Positions 20,254 to 30,237 of a DNA stretch of 64,000 nucleotides are shown here, piece by piece. The notes under the pieces are model-generated. The model was not told where the DNA came from. It did not search any database and was given only the letters and a program-made list of their open reading frames with translations. The position numbers were made by a program, and so were the translations under genes. Source of the DNA: Oikopleura dioica (Eukaryota > Chordata > Appendicularia > Copelata > Oikopleuridae); contig OU015568.1 in NCBI GenBank assembly GCA_907165135.1, positions 6,456,501 to 6,520,500 of the forward strand. The letters are read 5' to 3'. Within the stretch, counting starts at the first letter, position 1. Every line of letters starts with the position of its first letter.

Positions 20254-23200
20254 TTAGACGGGAAACAAATTGAACCTATTTTTATCCCAGCGAAAGTTTA
20301 TAATAATTCCCCTTTTTCGGCCTTCTGGAAAATTATAGAGCGGCTCCTTACCTTTGGCTACGTGTAAGCTTGGAAGGCGCAGCTCAAATTGATCGGAGAA
20401 CACTTGCGCGGGCACTGGCTCTGTATCCCGACAGTATTGTCTGTAGCCGGCCAGGCTCGACGAGCAGCACGTACACATACATGAGTGGAATCGAACTCGT
20501 CCTTCGTCGATAAACGGGCTTCTGAGCGCTTCTTTGGCCGAGATACGCTCGTGGCGGTTCCAGCAGAGCAGGCGATCAACCAACTCCACGGCCGAGATGT
20601 CGTGGGGCTCTGAATCAAGTTGCTCAATTATTAATGAACAGTGGCTAATGAAAAGAAAGTTCACGGCGACTCTCTCTTACCAAGACAACTTTGCGTCTGG
20701 AGAATACGGAGGATTTTGTTTTCTGATCTTTTCATCGAAGTTACGTAGCGTTTTGCACTGTCGAGTCCAGAAAGGGCGTTAATTGTTGGAGAGCCGATTG
20801 TGTTTACCATTAGTTTTAACTGCTCGGGAAGTGTGTTTGCCTATAAAAGAATTTCATTAAAAATTTTTAATTATTTTTTTTTAATTAACAAATTTAATTA
20901 ATAATTCTTAATAATTTTTTGGATAAATAAATTTTATTAAAAATTTTTAATAAATTTTTTCATAGATAAATTAAAGAAATTTTTTAGTAATTTTTTTAAT
21001 TTATAAATTTGATTTAAAAATTTTAATAGATTTTTTTAATTAATAAATTTTTACTAGAAATTTTTCATTAATAATCCTGAAAAATTACCTGGAAGGCAAT
21101 TCTGCGCGTGAGAAGCTCCAAAATAATGCACCCAACCGACCACATGTCCACTTCCTCGCCATAATGATCCACGCCCATCAGCAACTCCGGACACCTGTAA
21201 TATTGTGTCACCACCTCTGTCGTCATCGTCACATTGGGATTATGTTCCTTCGCCCGCGCCAGACCGAAATCGCAGATTTTCAGCAAGCAGTTTCCATTCA
21301 CCAAAAGATTTCCCGGCTTCAAATCGCGATGCAAAATATCCGCGGCATGGAGGTACTTGAGCCCGCGTAGAATTTGATATGTGAAGATTTTAGCGTGCTC
21401 GGCGGTCAACGCCTGTCCAGAGACGATGATTTTGTGGAGGTCGGACTTTTATGGATCAATTTTATTATGCTAGATCAAATAATGCTCGGAAATTACGGGA
21501 GCAGGAGATATAAGAGGTCTTTCTCATGATCGCCTCGGCAAAACCTGAGTGAGGATATGGAAGAGCTTAAATGAAAAGCCACGTAGCGGCTTTTGTAAAA
21601 ATGAAGCCGCTTGCGGCTTCGTAAATATCCTAATTCAAGTCTAGAATTATTTTCTGTCGAAGCCGCTTCGCGGCTTTGTTTTGAAAAAGCCGCTACGCGG
21701 CCTTTCATTTATGCTCTTCCAGACCCTGACTCAGGTTTTTTACACAGGTTGCCGAAGCTATTCCTCATGATTTCTAGATTTTTTTAACCCAAGATTGCTA
21801 GTGGAACTTTGAAATTTCAGCCCAAGATTGTCGATTTTATGATTTGTTTGATTGAAATGACGGTGATGTAATTTTTATATAAGATCTTGAAATAACAGCA
21901 TCTGTCTATTTTTCTACAGTTCCGGGACCTCAATGATGATTACAATATTCCGGCCAGAATATCCGGGTAGGTAATAAATTATATTCTGGGTCAGCCTTGT
22001 GGAGTTATCGTTTATTTCGTCGATTTGTATCGAACTGGCGGCGAAATCAATAACGCATATTTTAGCGAATTAGTGTTAGCTACAGCACAGAAGGCCGCCG
22101 GTGCTTTTTATTCAAAAGTGATCGTTCCATTCTGTATCGAGTCGTTTCAATTACTATTGTAATTGTTCTCGAATGTAGAAATTGATCCATTCCTGCATAA
22201 GTGGCGTGAGAACGTACAACTCATCGAAAGCTTCCACGGAGCAGGGTAGAAGAACATCGCGAGCAGCGAGTACGTTTTCATGGCGAAAGGAACAGAGCAT
22301 CCGCAACTCTCGGAAAACTCTCTTTTCGGGGCTCAGTTTTCATCAAACATGGAAAATTCCGTTTCGATTTTTACGCTGTCCTAAACTTATCTACTGGACA
22401 TCTTTGTCTGGGCTCGGCAACCTGAGTAGAAAACCTGAGTTAGGCTCTTGAAGAGTTTAAATGAAAAGCCGCGTAGCGACTTTTTTAAAAACCAAGCCGC
22501 AAAGGAGTTAAGAAAAATCATATGGTTTATTTGCGAAGCCGCCTCGCGGCTTCGTTTTTAAAAAAGCCGCTACGCGGCATTTCATTTAAACTCTTCAAGA
22601 GCCTGAGTCAGGTTTTCTACTCAGGTTGCCGAGTTCAGATCTTTGTGTAGCCGTGTAGAAAGCCTGAGTCAGATTCTGAATAGCTGAAATTAAAAGCCGC
22701 GTAGCGGCTTTTTTAAAAACGAAAACGCTTTGCGGCTTCCACAAGGTTTTAAAAGATATTGAAATAATAATATTGCGAAGCCGCTTCGCCGCTTTGTTTT
22801 TAAAAAGCCGCTACGCGGCTTTCTATTTTGGCCTGCTAAGAACCTGACTCAGGTCTACGAGAGACCGTCTATCGTCTTGGCGGGTCCTTATTTTATGCTA
22901 AGCGATAAAGGAGTTTATCCAAAGGACTTCGGCGCTATTCTACTGTTTGATCCTCCCGCTATTCACGGACGGCGGCAGCGGCAGCGGCTCGCTGCAATTT
23001 TGGCAAAGGATGAGAGAAAGAGCGTCAGATCAAGTGTGAGCCCCGGACCTTGGCAGTGACGAGGTTTTGAAAGACGTGTGGCATTTTCTTCAGCGCGACT
23101 CGGACATTTGTTCGTGGATCAGTCACGGCCCTGAAATTAGAAATTACTTCTTGGGAGTTCTTTTTAGTAGTAGATTGCGCATATTACTCGGCCAGAGCGC

Positions 23201-23887
23201 GGTGGGCAATTCTGAATCGATTTAAAACAGCTGATCTCCCCCGGGAGACTCTCCCAGTTTTCAGCCAAGCAATAACACTTTTTCTCCTGATCACTGCATA
23301 ATTTTCCCGAGCGCGATGCATATTCTATTTTCTGGTAAACAATACACTAATTTCTGATTCAAAATTGTTAGACTGGGCTCGGCAACCTTAGTCAGGCTCT
23401 GAAAGAGCTCAAATGAAAAGCCGCGTAGCGGCTTTTTTTAAAAACGAAGCCGCGAAGCGGCTTTTTATTTGAGGCTCAAATTTTGAGCTCTTCCAGAGCC
23501 TGACTCAGGTTTTCTACTCAGGTTGCCGAGCCCAGTTGTTAGAAGTGAGTAAGTGCGTGCCTGAGAGCCGTGCACTTTTGGGCACAACAGACAGGCTTGG
23601 GGCGGCGTTGCCAGGTCGGCGCATACTTGGCGCGCATTCAAGTAGGGATTGATATTTAGCGCGGGCCGGAAATTGGCTTACTCTTCATGAAAACAGTAAT
23701 TTTCATCTTGCAATTCTCCCCCTTGTTTTCAAAATTTTTAATGTATAAAGCCGATTTACCAGACGATTCCAAAGGCGCCGTGCCCAATCGGCTTGTCAAT
23801 CTCATTATGCGTTTCGTAAAATCTTCTGTTGACACTCTCAAAGTAGTGATCGCTCAGTCCTTGGGAGAGGTTTTTCATCGCGCTCAT
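20254..23887 (-). CDS. NLK: Nemo-like kinase (proline-directed Ser/Thr kinase)
   Basis: Exons complement(20254-20609, 20681-20840, 21089-21445, 22193-22321, 23049-23130, 23760-23887), 403 aa. The N-lobe shows the Gly-rich loop [11 protein letters not shown] and VALKK. The C-lobe shows [25 protein letters not shown], the NLK-type activation segment [15 protein letters not shown] and LHKIIVS. The tail [15 protein letters not shown] is characteristic of NLK. NLK phosphorylates TCF/LEF and other transcription factors downstream of Wnt and TGF-beta signals. The start at 23887 gives a short N terminus compared with vertebrate NLK. One intron must use a GA donor (CAG|GAATGG, 22192) to join LMQ to SDLHKII. 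The C-terminal end is uncertain: a further open stretch to 19994 has weak similarity to the family's last residues. Confidence 0.93.
20841..21088. repeat. AT-rich degenerate array in an NLK intron
   Basis: About 200 bp of repeated AAATTTTTAATAAATTTTTT-like units. No other signal is visible. It lengthens an intron that is otherwise expected to be 45-75 bp. Confidence 0.6.
21530..21752. mobile_element. hAT-type MITE, family A copy 2 (NLK intron)
   Basis: Inverted ends around CTCGGCAA and TTGCCGAAG, two inner AAGCCGC hairpins, and flanking 8-mers TCTCATGA / CCTCATGA that fit an 8-bp duplication with one change. It occupies most of the intron between exons 21089-21445 and 22193-22321. Confidence 0.75.
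22408..22637. mobile_element. hAT-type MITE, family A copy 3 (NLK intron)
   Basis: Ends CTGGGCTCGGCAACCTGAG and its near complement. It has an exact 8-bp target duplication ATCTTTGT at 22400-22407 and 22638-22645. The body contains two divergent GCCGC hairpins around a short spacer. Confidence 0.88.
22655..22860. mobile_element. hAT-type MITE, family A copy 4, degenerate (NLK intron)
   Basis: It starts 10 bp after copy 3's duplication. Inner hairpins (AAGCCGCGTAGCGGCTT) are kept but the terminal repeats are worn, so the ends are approximate and no duplication is visible. Confidence 0.6.
23373..23535. mobile_element. hAT-type MITE, family A copy 5 (NLK first intron)
   Basis: Ends CTGGGCTCGGCAACCT and AGGTTGCCGAGCCCAG. 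It has an exact 8-bp duplication TTGTTAGA at 23365-23372 and 23536-23543. This is a short form with a single inner hairpin. Confidence 0.88.
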
Positions 23888-25416
23888 TGTTTGTTGCTGC
23901 TCTTCATGACATTAACCCAGCTTTGCCAACTTCGATCTCCGTGAAATTTTTTTTTTCAGAAATCTTCGATTTTTTTCTTTTCACTTCTCTTGATTAATGA
24001 TTGAAGCCTTCTCTTCTCTTCAGCGAATGTTTGGTGTAAATATCTCCAGATAGTAAGAAAAGACGACGAAGAGGAGAGAATTGAGCAAAATTGGGAGAGT
24101 CACTTGAAGATTACCCGCTCGCCGGCGACACCAGAGGAGTAGCCCAGGCGCCATCAACCGACACAGCCGCTAACTTTTATAGAAAAAATATGAAAAGGGA
24201 ACAATTACTAGCTCTAATAATAAAAACCAAGTGAACTGACTCATATTTAATCTAAGCAAAAAATAAATTTTATTATTATTATTATCAATTTTTTTCTCGT
24301 TTTAGATAAGTTCAAGGAGAAAGAACGCAAACCAGATATAAAAACTATATAAAAATTTTTGTATCTTTCGATAGCCCAGATTTGCCACGACTCTAAGTCA
24401 GCAGTAGTCATGTTCCTACATGTAGGAATCCAACACTGAAGCCCTTTTTTACGACACCGGGTGAGAATTGACACGTAATTTAGTTAAAAAAACTACTGAT
24501 TATTTCCCTTTTTTATTTTATTATTTTATTTTTGGGTTGTTGCTTTGGTGTTTTTTTTGTATCATGTTGTTAGATCAAACTATTTTACGGTTGTTTATTT
24601 CTCTACGAATACGATGTACGTCGGAATATATCCTAGTTGGGACAAGACGTCTCGTTCGTTCCGTAGATCTCGATTTTCCACGGTATGAGACGATCAATAT
24701 GTCTGCAGCTTTCGTTCATGGAGGCGTTTTCCTTCAATGACTGTTTTGAACTTTTACGGCAGTGGCTCAATTTTAGAAGAAGAAGGTAATGATGAAACTT
24801 GCGAAGGGAAAAAAAGGGAAAGGCTTTGTTCGTAATCTTTCAACTCGTTGAAAATTGGAAGCGCCTTCCAGCTGCTCGAGGTGGCCTCGAAAATGAGGAG
24901 GCCGTGTTCTATTGCGCGGCTATTGGAGCGAGAATGGGGATGAAAGGGAGATCGTCCAACACGGACAGCACAGTGCGCAGGGCGCTCAGCATCGGACGGG
25001 ATTGGATCGATATTTGGCAGACCCCCTACCAGAGGAGCTTGATCGGCGGTGGAGAAAATATAGACAAATGACCGCATTTTATTGTGTTCAAAACATAATT
25101 TATATTGTTAAATAACGCTTGAAAATGAAAGTTGTAATTGTAATTATTTTTAAATATGGATAAAATTAACGATTATGTAACATTTTACAATCCTATTTGT
25201 AGGAAAAGAGAACTGATTGTCTCACAAACAAACCATAAGCCTGGAAAACGCTAGTATACCGGGTATATGTACGGCCGGCGCGGTGCCATGATTGGCTTAA
25301 TCGGTTCTAGCGGGCCCCGCTGCTGGGCAGTTCCGCGGGGTTAGGATTGCGTGGCCTAACTTTTCAGATACTCTTCTCCTCCTCTACCTCTGCCATAAGA
25401 GAGACGCTTCATAAAA
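23888..25416. other. divergent intergenic region between NLK and the calumenin-like gene, with unresolved frames
   Basis: It should hold both promoters. Plus-strand codons at about 24912-25110 (GLDRYLADPLPEELDRRWRKY) look protein-like, but the frame is broken upstream and I could not assemble a gene. The overlapping frames on both strands near 24754-25077 remain undecided. A (ATT)n run is at about 24269-24290. Confidence 0.4.
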
Positions 25417-26641
25417 ATGAAAAACCTCGAAGTTTTTTCGACTCTTTTGGCCTCGGCCGCTGCCCGAACTCATATAAAAAAGAGCATCATTGATAATCGA
25501 ATAAAATTCGACAGAGATGTGCTCTTTCACGGCGATGCCGAATTTTGGGAAGACTACGATGATTGGGATCCGTACACGGATCTTGATGAAGACGAAATTC
25601 ATGATATCATGAGACGAATTGCAGCGCACATGGACGCCAATAAGGACGGATACATCGATCAAGGGAGGGTTGAACTTTTTTTTATTGATATTTTCTTCTC
25701 TTTGAATTATGAAGCATACTTATGTTTAACTCGTAAAACAGAGGAGCTCACGATTTGGACTCTCTTCTCCATGCACAACATCAACGCCAAGTGGGCCCAT
25801 GAAGAGTGGGACGACATCGACAAGCATGGAAACAACATGGGCATGTCCTGGCAAGATGTCTGCAACGAAGAGTACGGCTTCCAGTTTGAACAGTCCGTCG
25901 ACCAATACGGACCTCGAGAAGTCGACGAGTTCGACCCCGACAACGAGGAGTACTACGAGTTCAACCGACGATACAATCGAAACCGAGCGAAATTCGAGGC
26001 CGCGGACCAGAACACCAACGGCTTCCTCAACCGAGACGAGTGGCTCCACTACAACAATCCCTTCAAAGTCCAGGAAGTCAAGGACAAAATGCTCGAAAAA
26101 GTCATGGAGAAGATCGACACGGATCGTGACGGAGCCATTTCTCTGCAAGAATACCTCAATGATTGGAAAATCAGAGTAAGTCGAATTGGAACATTGCCTT
26201 TTTGAACTTGCCTTGGGCGTATTTTACTGTAAATTAATCCTTTTTAAAGCCATCCGATGCTGATGACGACGCACTCGAATTCGATGTTGATGAATTTAAA
26301 GAAGACCTCGACCGAAACGGCGATGAGATTCTTGAGGGCGATGAGCTCATTTATTGGGTATTTTCAACTGCCACTTCGACTTTTATTTATTGAATTCTAC
26401 TAGCTTGATGCGGATCTCGCTGCTGATGCAAATGATGAAGCTCTTCATTTGATGGAAACCTGCGACGAAGATGGAGACGAGAGACTGACAGCTGAGGAGA
26501 TCGTCAACCACTACGTAAGATTCCATACGATTATACAGTAATTACGAGTATACCATTCAGGACTTCTTCATCGACCACGAAGTAATGGAGCACGGAGAAA
26601 CGCTGCGAGATTTCTACTACCACGACGAATTCCGAAAATAG
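25417..26641 (+). CDS. calumenin/reticulocalbin-like EF-hand protein (CREC family)
   Basis: Exons 25417-25663, 25742-26175, 26250-26357, 26404-26514 and 26561-26641, 326 aa, near the usual 315. EF-hand loops are visible as DANKDGYIDQEE (needs the first splice), DQNTNGFLNRDE, DTDRDGAISLQE, DLDRNGDEILEGDE and DEDGDERLTAEE. The spacing matches the six-EF CREC proteins, which act as low-affinity calcium binders in the secretory pathway. The N terminus (MKNLEVFSTLLASAA) is a weak signal peptide. The first intron is best read as GG-AG (CAAG|GGAGGG), because only that restores Glu at loop position 12. The C terminus reads HDEFRK: the family's HDEF retrieval motif is present but followed by two residues. 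Confidence 0.88.
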
Positions 26642-26890
26642 ATCCGAATATTCCTGCCAAAATCGCCCAATCAATGTTATTTGCTAAAAACCTACTTTAC
26701 GCGCTTCCGCAGTTTTAATAAATTATTTTCAAGCTCAATTTCTTTTTATAAAAATTTAATCAAGATCAGGCAAATCATCGGGAAGTGGAGATTCCCGGGG
26801 AGTGTTGGAATCATGGAGGAGTTTGTCCACATGAGCGAGGAGTTTGTCAGTTTCGTTCTAAGAATAAAATATACGCGCACATCCAAAAGG

Positions 26891-28512
26891 TCAATCATGA
26901 CGTACGCTACTTCGAGAAAGCCGGAGTTTGCGTCTTTTCTCGGTTTCCATCTGCTTTCGCTCCTCTTCCTCTCGAGCCCGCTGGACATCCTCTTCGGTCA
27001 GACATGTACCATCCTTGAAGATCCAGGAGAAAAATTTATCATCGACCTTAAAAATTGACGTCAGCAGAGCAGGAGAAAATGGAAGATACCTGAATGTGTC
27101 CGAGCAAACACGTCGCCTGAATTTGCCGACACAATTTACATGGGTTCAAGAAGAACATCCTGCTCCGCGGCGGAGCCCTGGCACATTTCGGGCATTTTAC
27201 AGTCAGCCAGAAGATTCCCGTTTCCAACATGGTTTCCAATGAATCCAGTTTTCCAGCAGCCTTGTCGCGCAAAACTTGCTGTCGGTATTCGTGGAGATGC
27301 GGCTCTACCGGCAAAAGTAAACGAGGATGAAGTCAAAAAATAAATCGGCGAAGCATAATCTTACCGGCATCTTTGTCAAATGGCTGCAACACGTGTTTCG
27401 CCTTCTTTTCTTTCAGCATGGAAACTCTTCTTTCCTTTTCCTCCTCGCTCATGTCGTACGCCTCGGGCGAGCGCTTCTCCTCGTTGCCCCAGCATTCGTA
27501 ACGCCAGCCTACCATCGGCACATCCTTTTTCATCATTCTAATTGCATTGTCGAACATTTTTCGATTCTCAAGGCAGCGCGATTTCAGCCAGTTGAAGCTA
27601 CTATCCATTACTTTTTTGATCAATGTCTGTTCGAGCATCTCCGAACCTGCATATTTTTTGTTTTGCTCGATAACCTAAAGATCTATGGATTCATTAACCC
27701 GTTGAGTACTGCATTAGACCTTTTCCCACCAAGACATATTTTCAAACTGCATGATATAGTGCTCGGCTGCATCCCATTGTCCCCGTTCCAAATTAATGAA
27801 GCAATGATGCGCGTGGACGAATGAAAGAGTTTGGACGATGTAGTGGAGTCCGTAGTTGATTTGGTCCAAGGTAGACATTGACTCCATGAACTTAGGGCGC
27901 AGTTTTATCGAAAGCATCGAGTGTCTAAAAAAACAAGGTAGGGTCAAACAGTTCAATTTTTTTTCAACTTTCCAAATGTCAAAATTGACAATGCCAATTT
28001 CCAATGATTTTGGAATAGTCAATTGACATGAAAAATGATCGATATTTTAATAAAAAAATCGTCTTTAGTGACAAGTTTTCGATATTTCAGAAATGCAAGT
28101 CTACGATTTGTCGATATTTATCGCCCAAAAATTATGGGGACCTGGAAGATGGAATGTAAATAAAGGGAAAAGTGAGTCAGAAACTAGCTACTGTTGCTGG
28201 AACACGCAGCAGATTTAAATTTAGGCGGAGCAGATCGGCGGCCGATCTGGTCGTCTTTGCCTCCTAAGAATTTTGTCAAGAAACTGACCTGGAGATAATC
28301 GAAAGCGTTTTTTCTTCGTCCTCAAGTACGTTCCAAATATCAGCAATGGCATCATCCGTTTTTGTCAGCAACAAGTCCACATTCCCGCTAAACTTCACCT
28401 TGACATAATCAACAAATGCCTGAGCATGGTCGTTCCAAATGTATTCTGCGTATTTTGGCGCGTGGAAATTTGGCGTGTCATCCTCTTTTTCGGAATAACC
28501 GATTTTGTTCAT
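26891..28512 (-). CDS. hypothetical 369-aa protein with a zinc-ribbon-like motif
   Basis: Exons complement(26891-27046, 27090-27304, 27365-27674, 27720-27924, 28289-28512), all phases consistent, GT-AG introns. The N-terminal half is helical (YVKVKFSGNVDLLLTKT, INYGLHYIVQTLSFVHAHH), with aromatic-rich WRYECWGNEEK in the middle. A C-x2-C-x16-C-x2-C pattern (VKCPKCARA and LNPCKLCRQ) suggests one zinc site, and the C terminus is Glu/Arg-rich. I recognise no family. The ATG lies 6 bases after TTTCTAAG, a possible trans-splice acceptor. It is tail-to-tail with the calumenin-like gene (250 bp apart). Confidence 0.75.
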
Positions 28513-30237
28513 CTCTTCTTAGAAAAAAAAAATTATGTTCCGGGCCTAAAAGTGTCTTTGGGAGTGTCACGGGCATTTCTCGGGTGAAAAAAAGGGATGA
28601 AAGAAATTTGGCTCGAACAGCTGTCTCCTTGCAGGACCTCGCGCTCTTTCACACGCCTCGGGCCCAATCAACGAGAAATGATTTCAAAAAATTCTTTTTT
28701 TTTCGATGAAATGAATCGATAAATTCATCATCTTCTTAACTAGACATCATTATGTATCTAACTTGTCCAGTTTCAGAAGTATCGAACAACAATAGTTAAA
28801 TTTATTATGTGAAACTGTACAGAGAATCGAATAAATTAAAATAATTGTTATCTTGCTGTCCACCTGCAGATCTTTCTACTTCATTCGTGAAGAAATTTTG
28901 GCTCGGAAGGGGGAGCATAAAACTCGCTCTATCAACCGGTTGTTCCATGAAAGGCACGGCTTTTGAAAATACGGAGCAGACGAGAAAAAGTACTGAATAT
29001 TTTATTGGTAAAAAATTAAGGGTGTCTTTCTCTTATGAAAAAAATTTTTCAAACAAAAAGTCAGCCGTTATCTCTTAAAAATGAATGAATAAAAACTTAC
29101 ATCTTGCTAGTAACATCGTTTCGATTTTGCCTGAAAAGGAAGAAAAGCTCCAGCTTTTATAGCCAGAGTTTCGATCGCTCGAGCTTATCAATGAAAAACG
29201 GGCGCAATTTACCATTTCGAAGGGCGCCTTTGGTGAATAATTGACGAGAACGTGAATGTTAATTCGAAGTAATCTTATTCCTTTTCTGGATGCTCAGCTG
29301 ATTTTTTCTCGATTCTGACGGTGCATAATTTATGTCTCTTTTCTGATTTCAGATGTACTAACTAAGTACCTTTTTATTTTTCTTGGAAACAGCAGTTTCC
29401 AAAGTTTGATAGATGGAAGTTATTTCGATAAATCATTAATCAAACTTAGTCAGCCACGAACTCTTCTTACTGTAGTCCGTCGTACTGTAGGTTCGGAGAA
29501 GCCTCGATAAAAGACGTAAGTACCGAAAGACGTAGAAGCTACATTTTTAAACAAGTTCGAGCTTGAATCAGGTGTATCTTCAGACTTAAGTAAGGCTTCT
29601 TAACCTGACATTATGTCCTGTTAATAATTTGTGATACAGTCTGACTTTTGTCGTTGAAAGTCAGTCTTGCCGAAATCAATTATCAGCCAATTTCGGGTCA
29701 TTAGGTCTGTCGCTCAGCTCAGCTCAGCTCAATTATTTTCGAACAGGATCAGTTCTGCCCAGCTCAGCTCTGACAATTATCACTTAGCTCAGCTCAGTGA
29801 TTTTAATACAATTTTACTAATAAAAACACAGTAAAAAACCAGCTCAGCTCAGCCAGCTCAGCTCAGCTCTATTTTTGCTCAGCTCAGCTCAGAGAAATTT
29901 CGACTCAAGTCAGCTCAGCTCAGCTCAGCAAAAATAAAGCAAAATTCGAAACTCTGATTACAGTAGTCTTTTCTGTTTCTTGACTAATTTTCTTCTTATC
30001 CATCAAAAGGTAATGCAAGAATTCTCCGTCAAAATATAAGAAAAAAGTTTAATCTCCAGGCAAAAACAATTACGATCAGTCTGATTAGTCAATTTATCCT
30101 GAGCGTAAATATTTTCCTTCCGAGGGTGATACCAGCGCATCCTTGTCCGGCATCGCTGGGGCGGGAACTTACGCGCGCGGAGCGAAAGACGACCGCGCGG
30201 TAACTCCGAACAGAGAAATTGAGAGAGGATATTTCCG
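28513..30237. other. intergenic region, no supported gene apart from a repeat block
   Basis: Short frames occur but lack splice support. It should contain divergent promoters for the zinc-ribbon gene and the coiled-coil gene. The only named structure is the AGCTC-rich block at 29706-29956. Confidence 0.45.
29706..29956. repeat. AGCTC-rich repeat related to 17726-18234
   Basis: Runs of CAGCTCAGCTCAGCTC are separated by short AT spacers. The right end (GCTTTATTTT and CAGAGTT on the minus strand) matches the end of the copy at 17726. The left end is not a matching inverted repeat, so this copy may be truncated. Confidence 0.6.

Noticed and set aside
24754-25115. Overlapping frames on both strands between NLK and the calumenin-like gene
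   Set aside because: Protein-like pieces exist, but none can be joined in phase with splice signals, so no gene is claimed.
25726-26179. Frames of 126-140 codons overlapping the calumenin-like gene
   Set aside because: They are shadows of the EF-hand reading frame caused by its codon bias.
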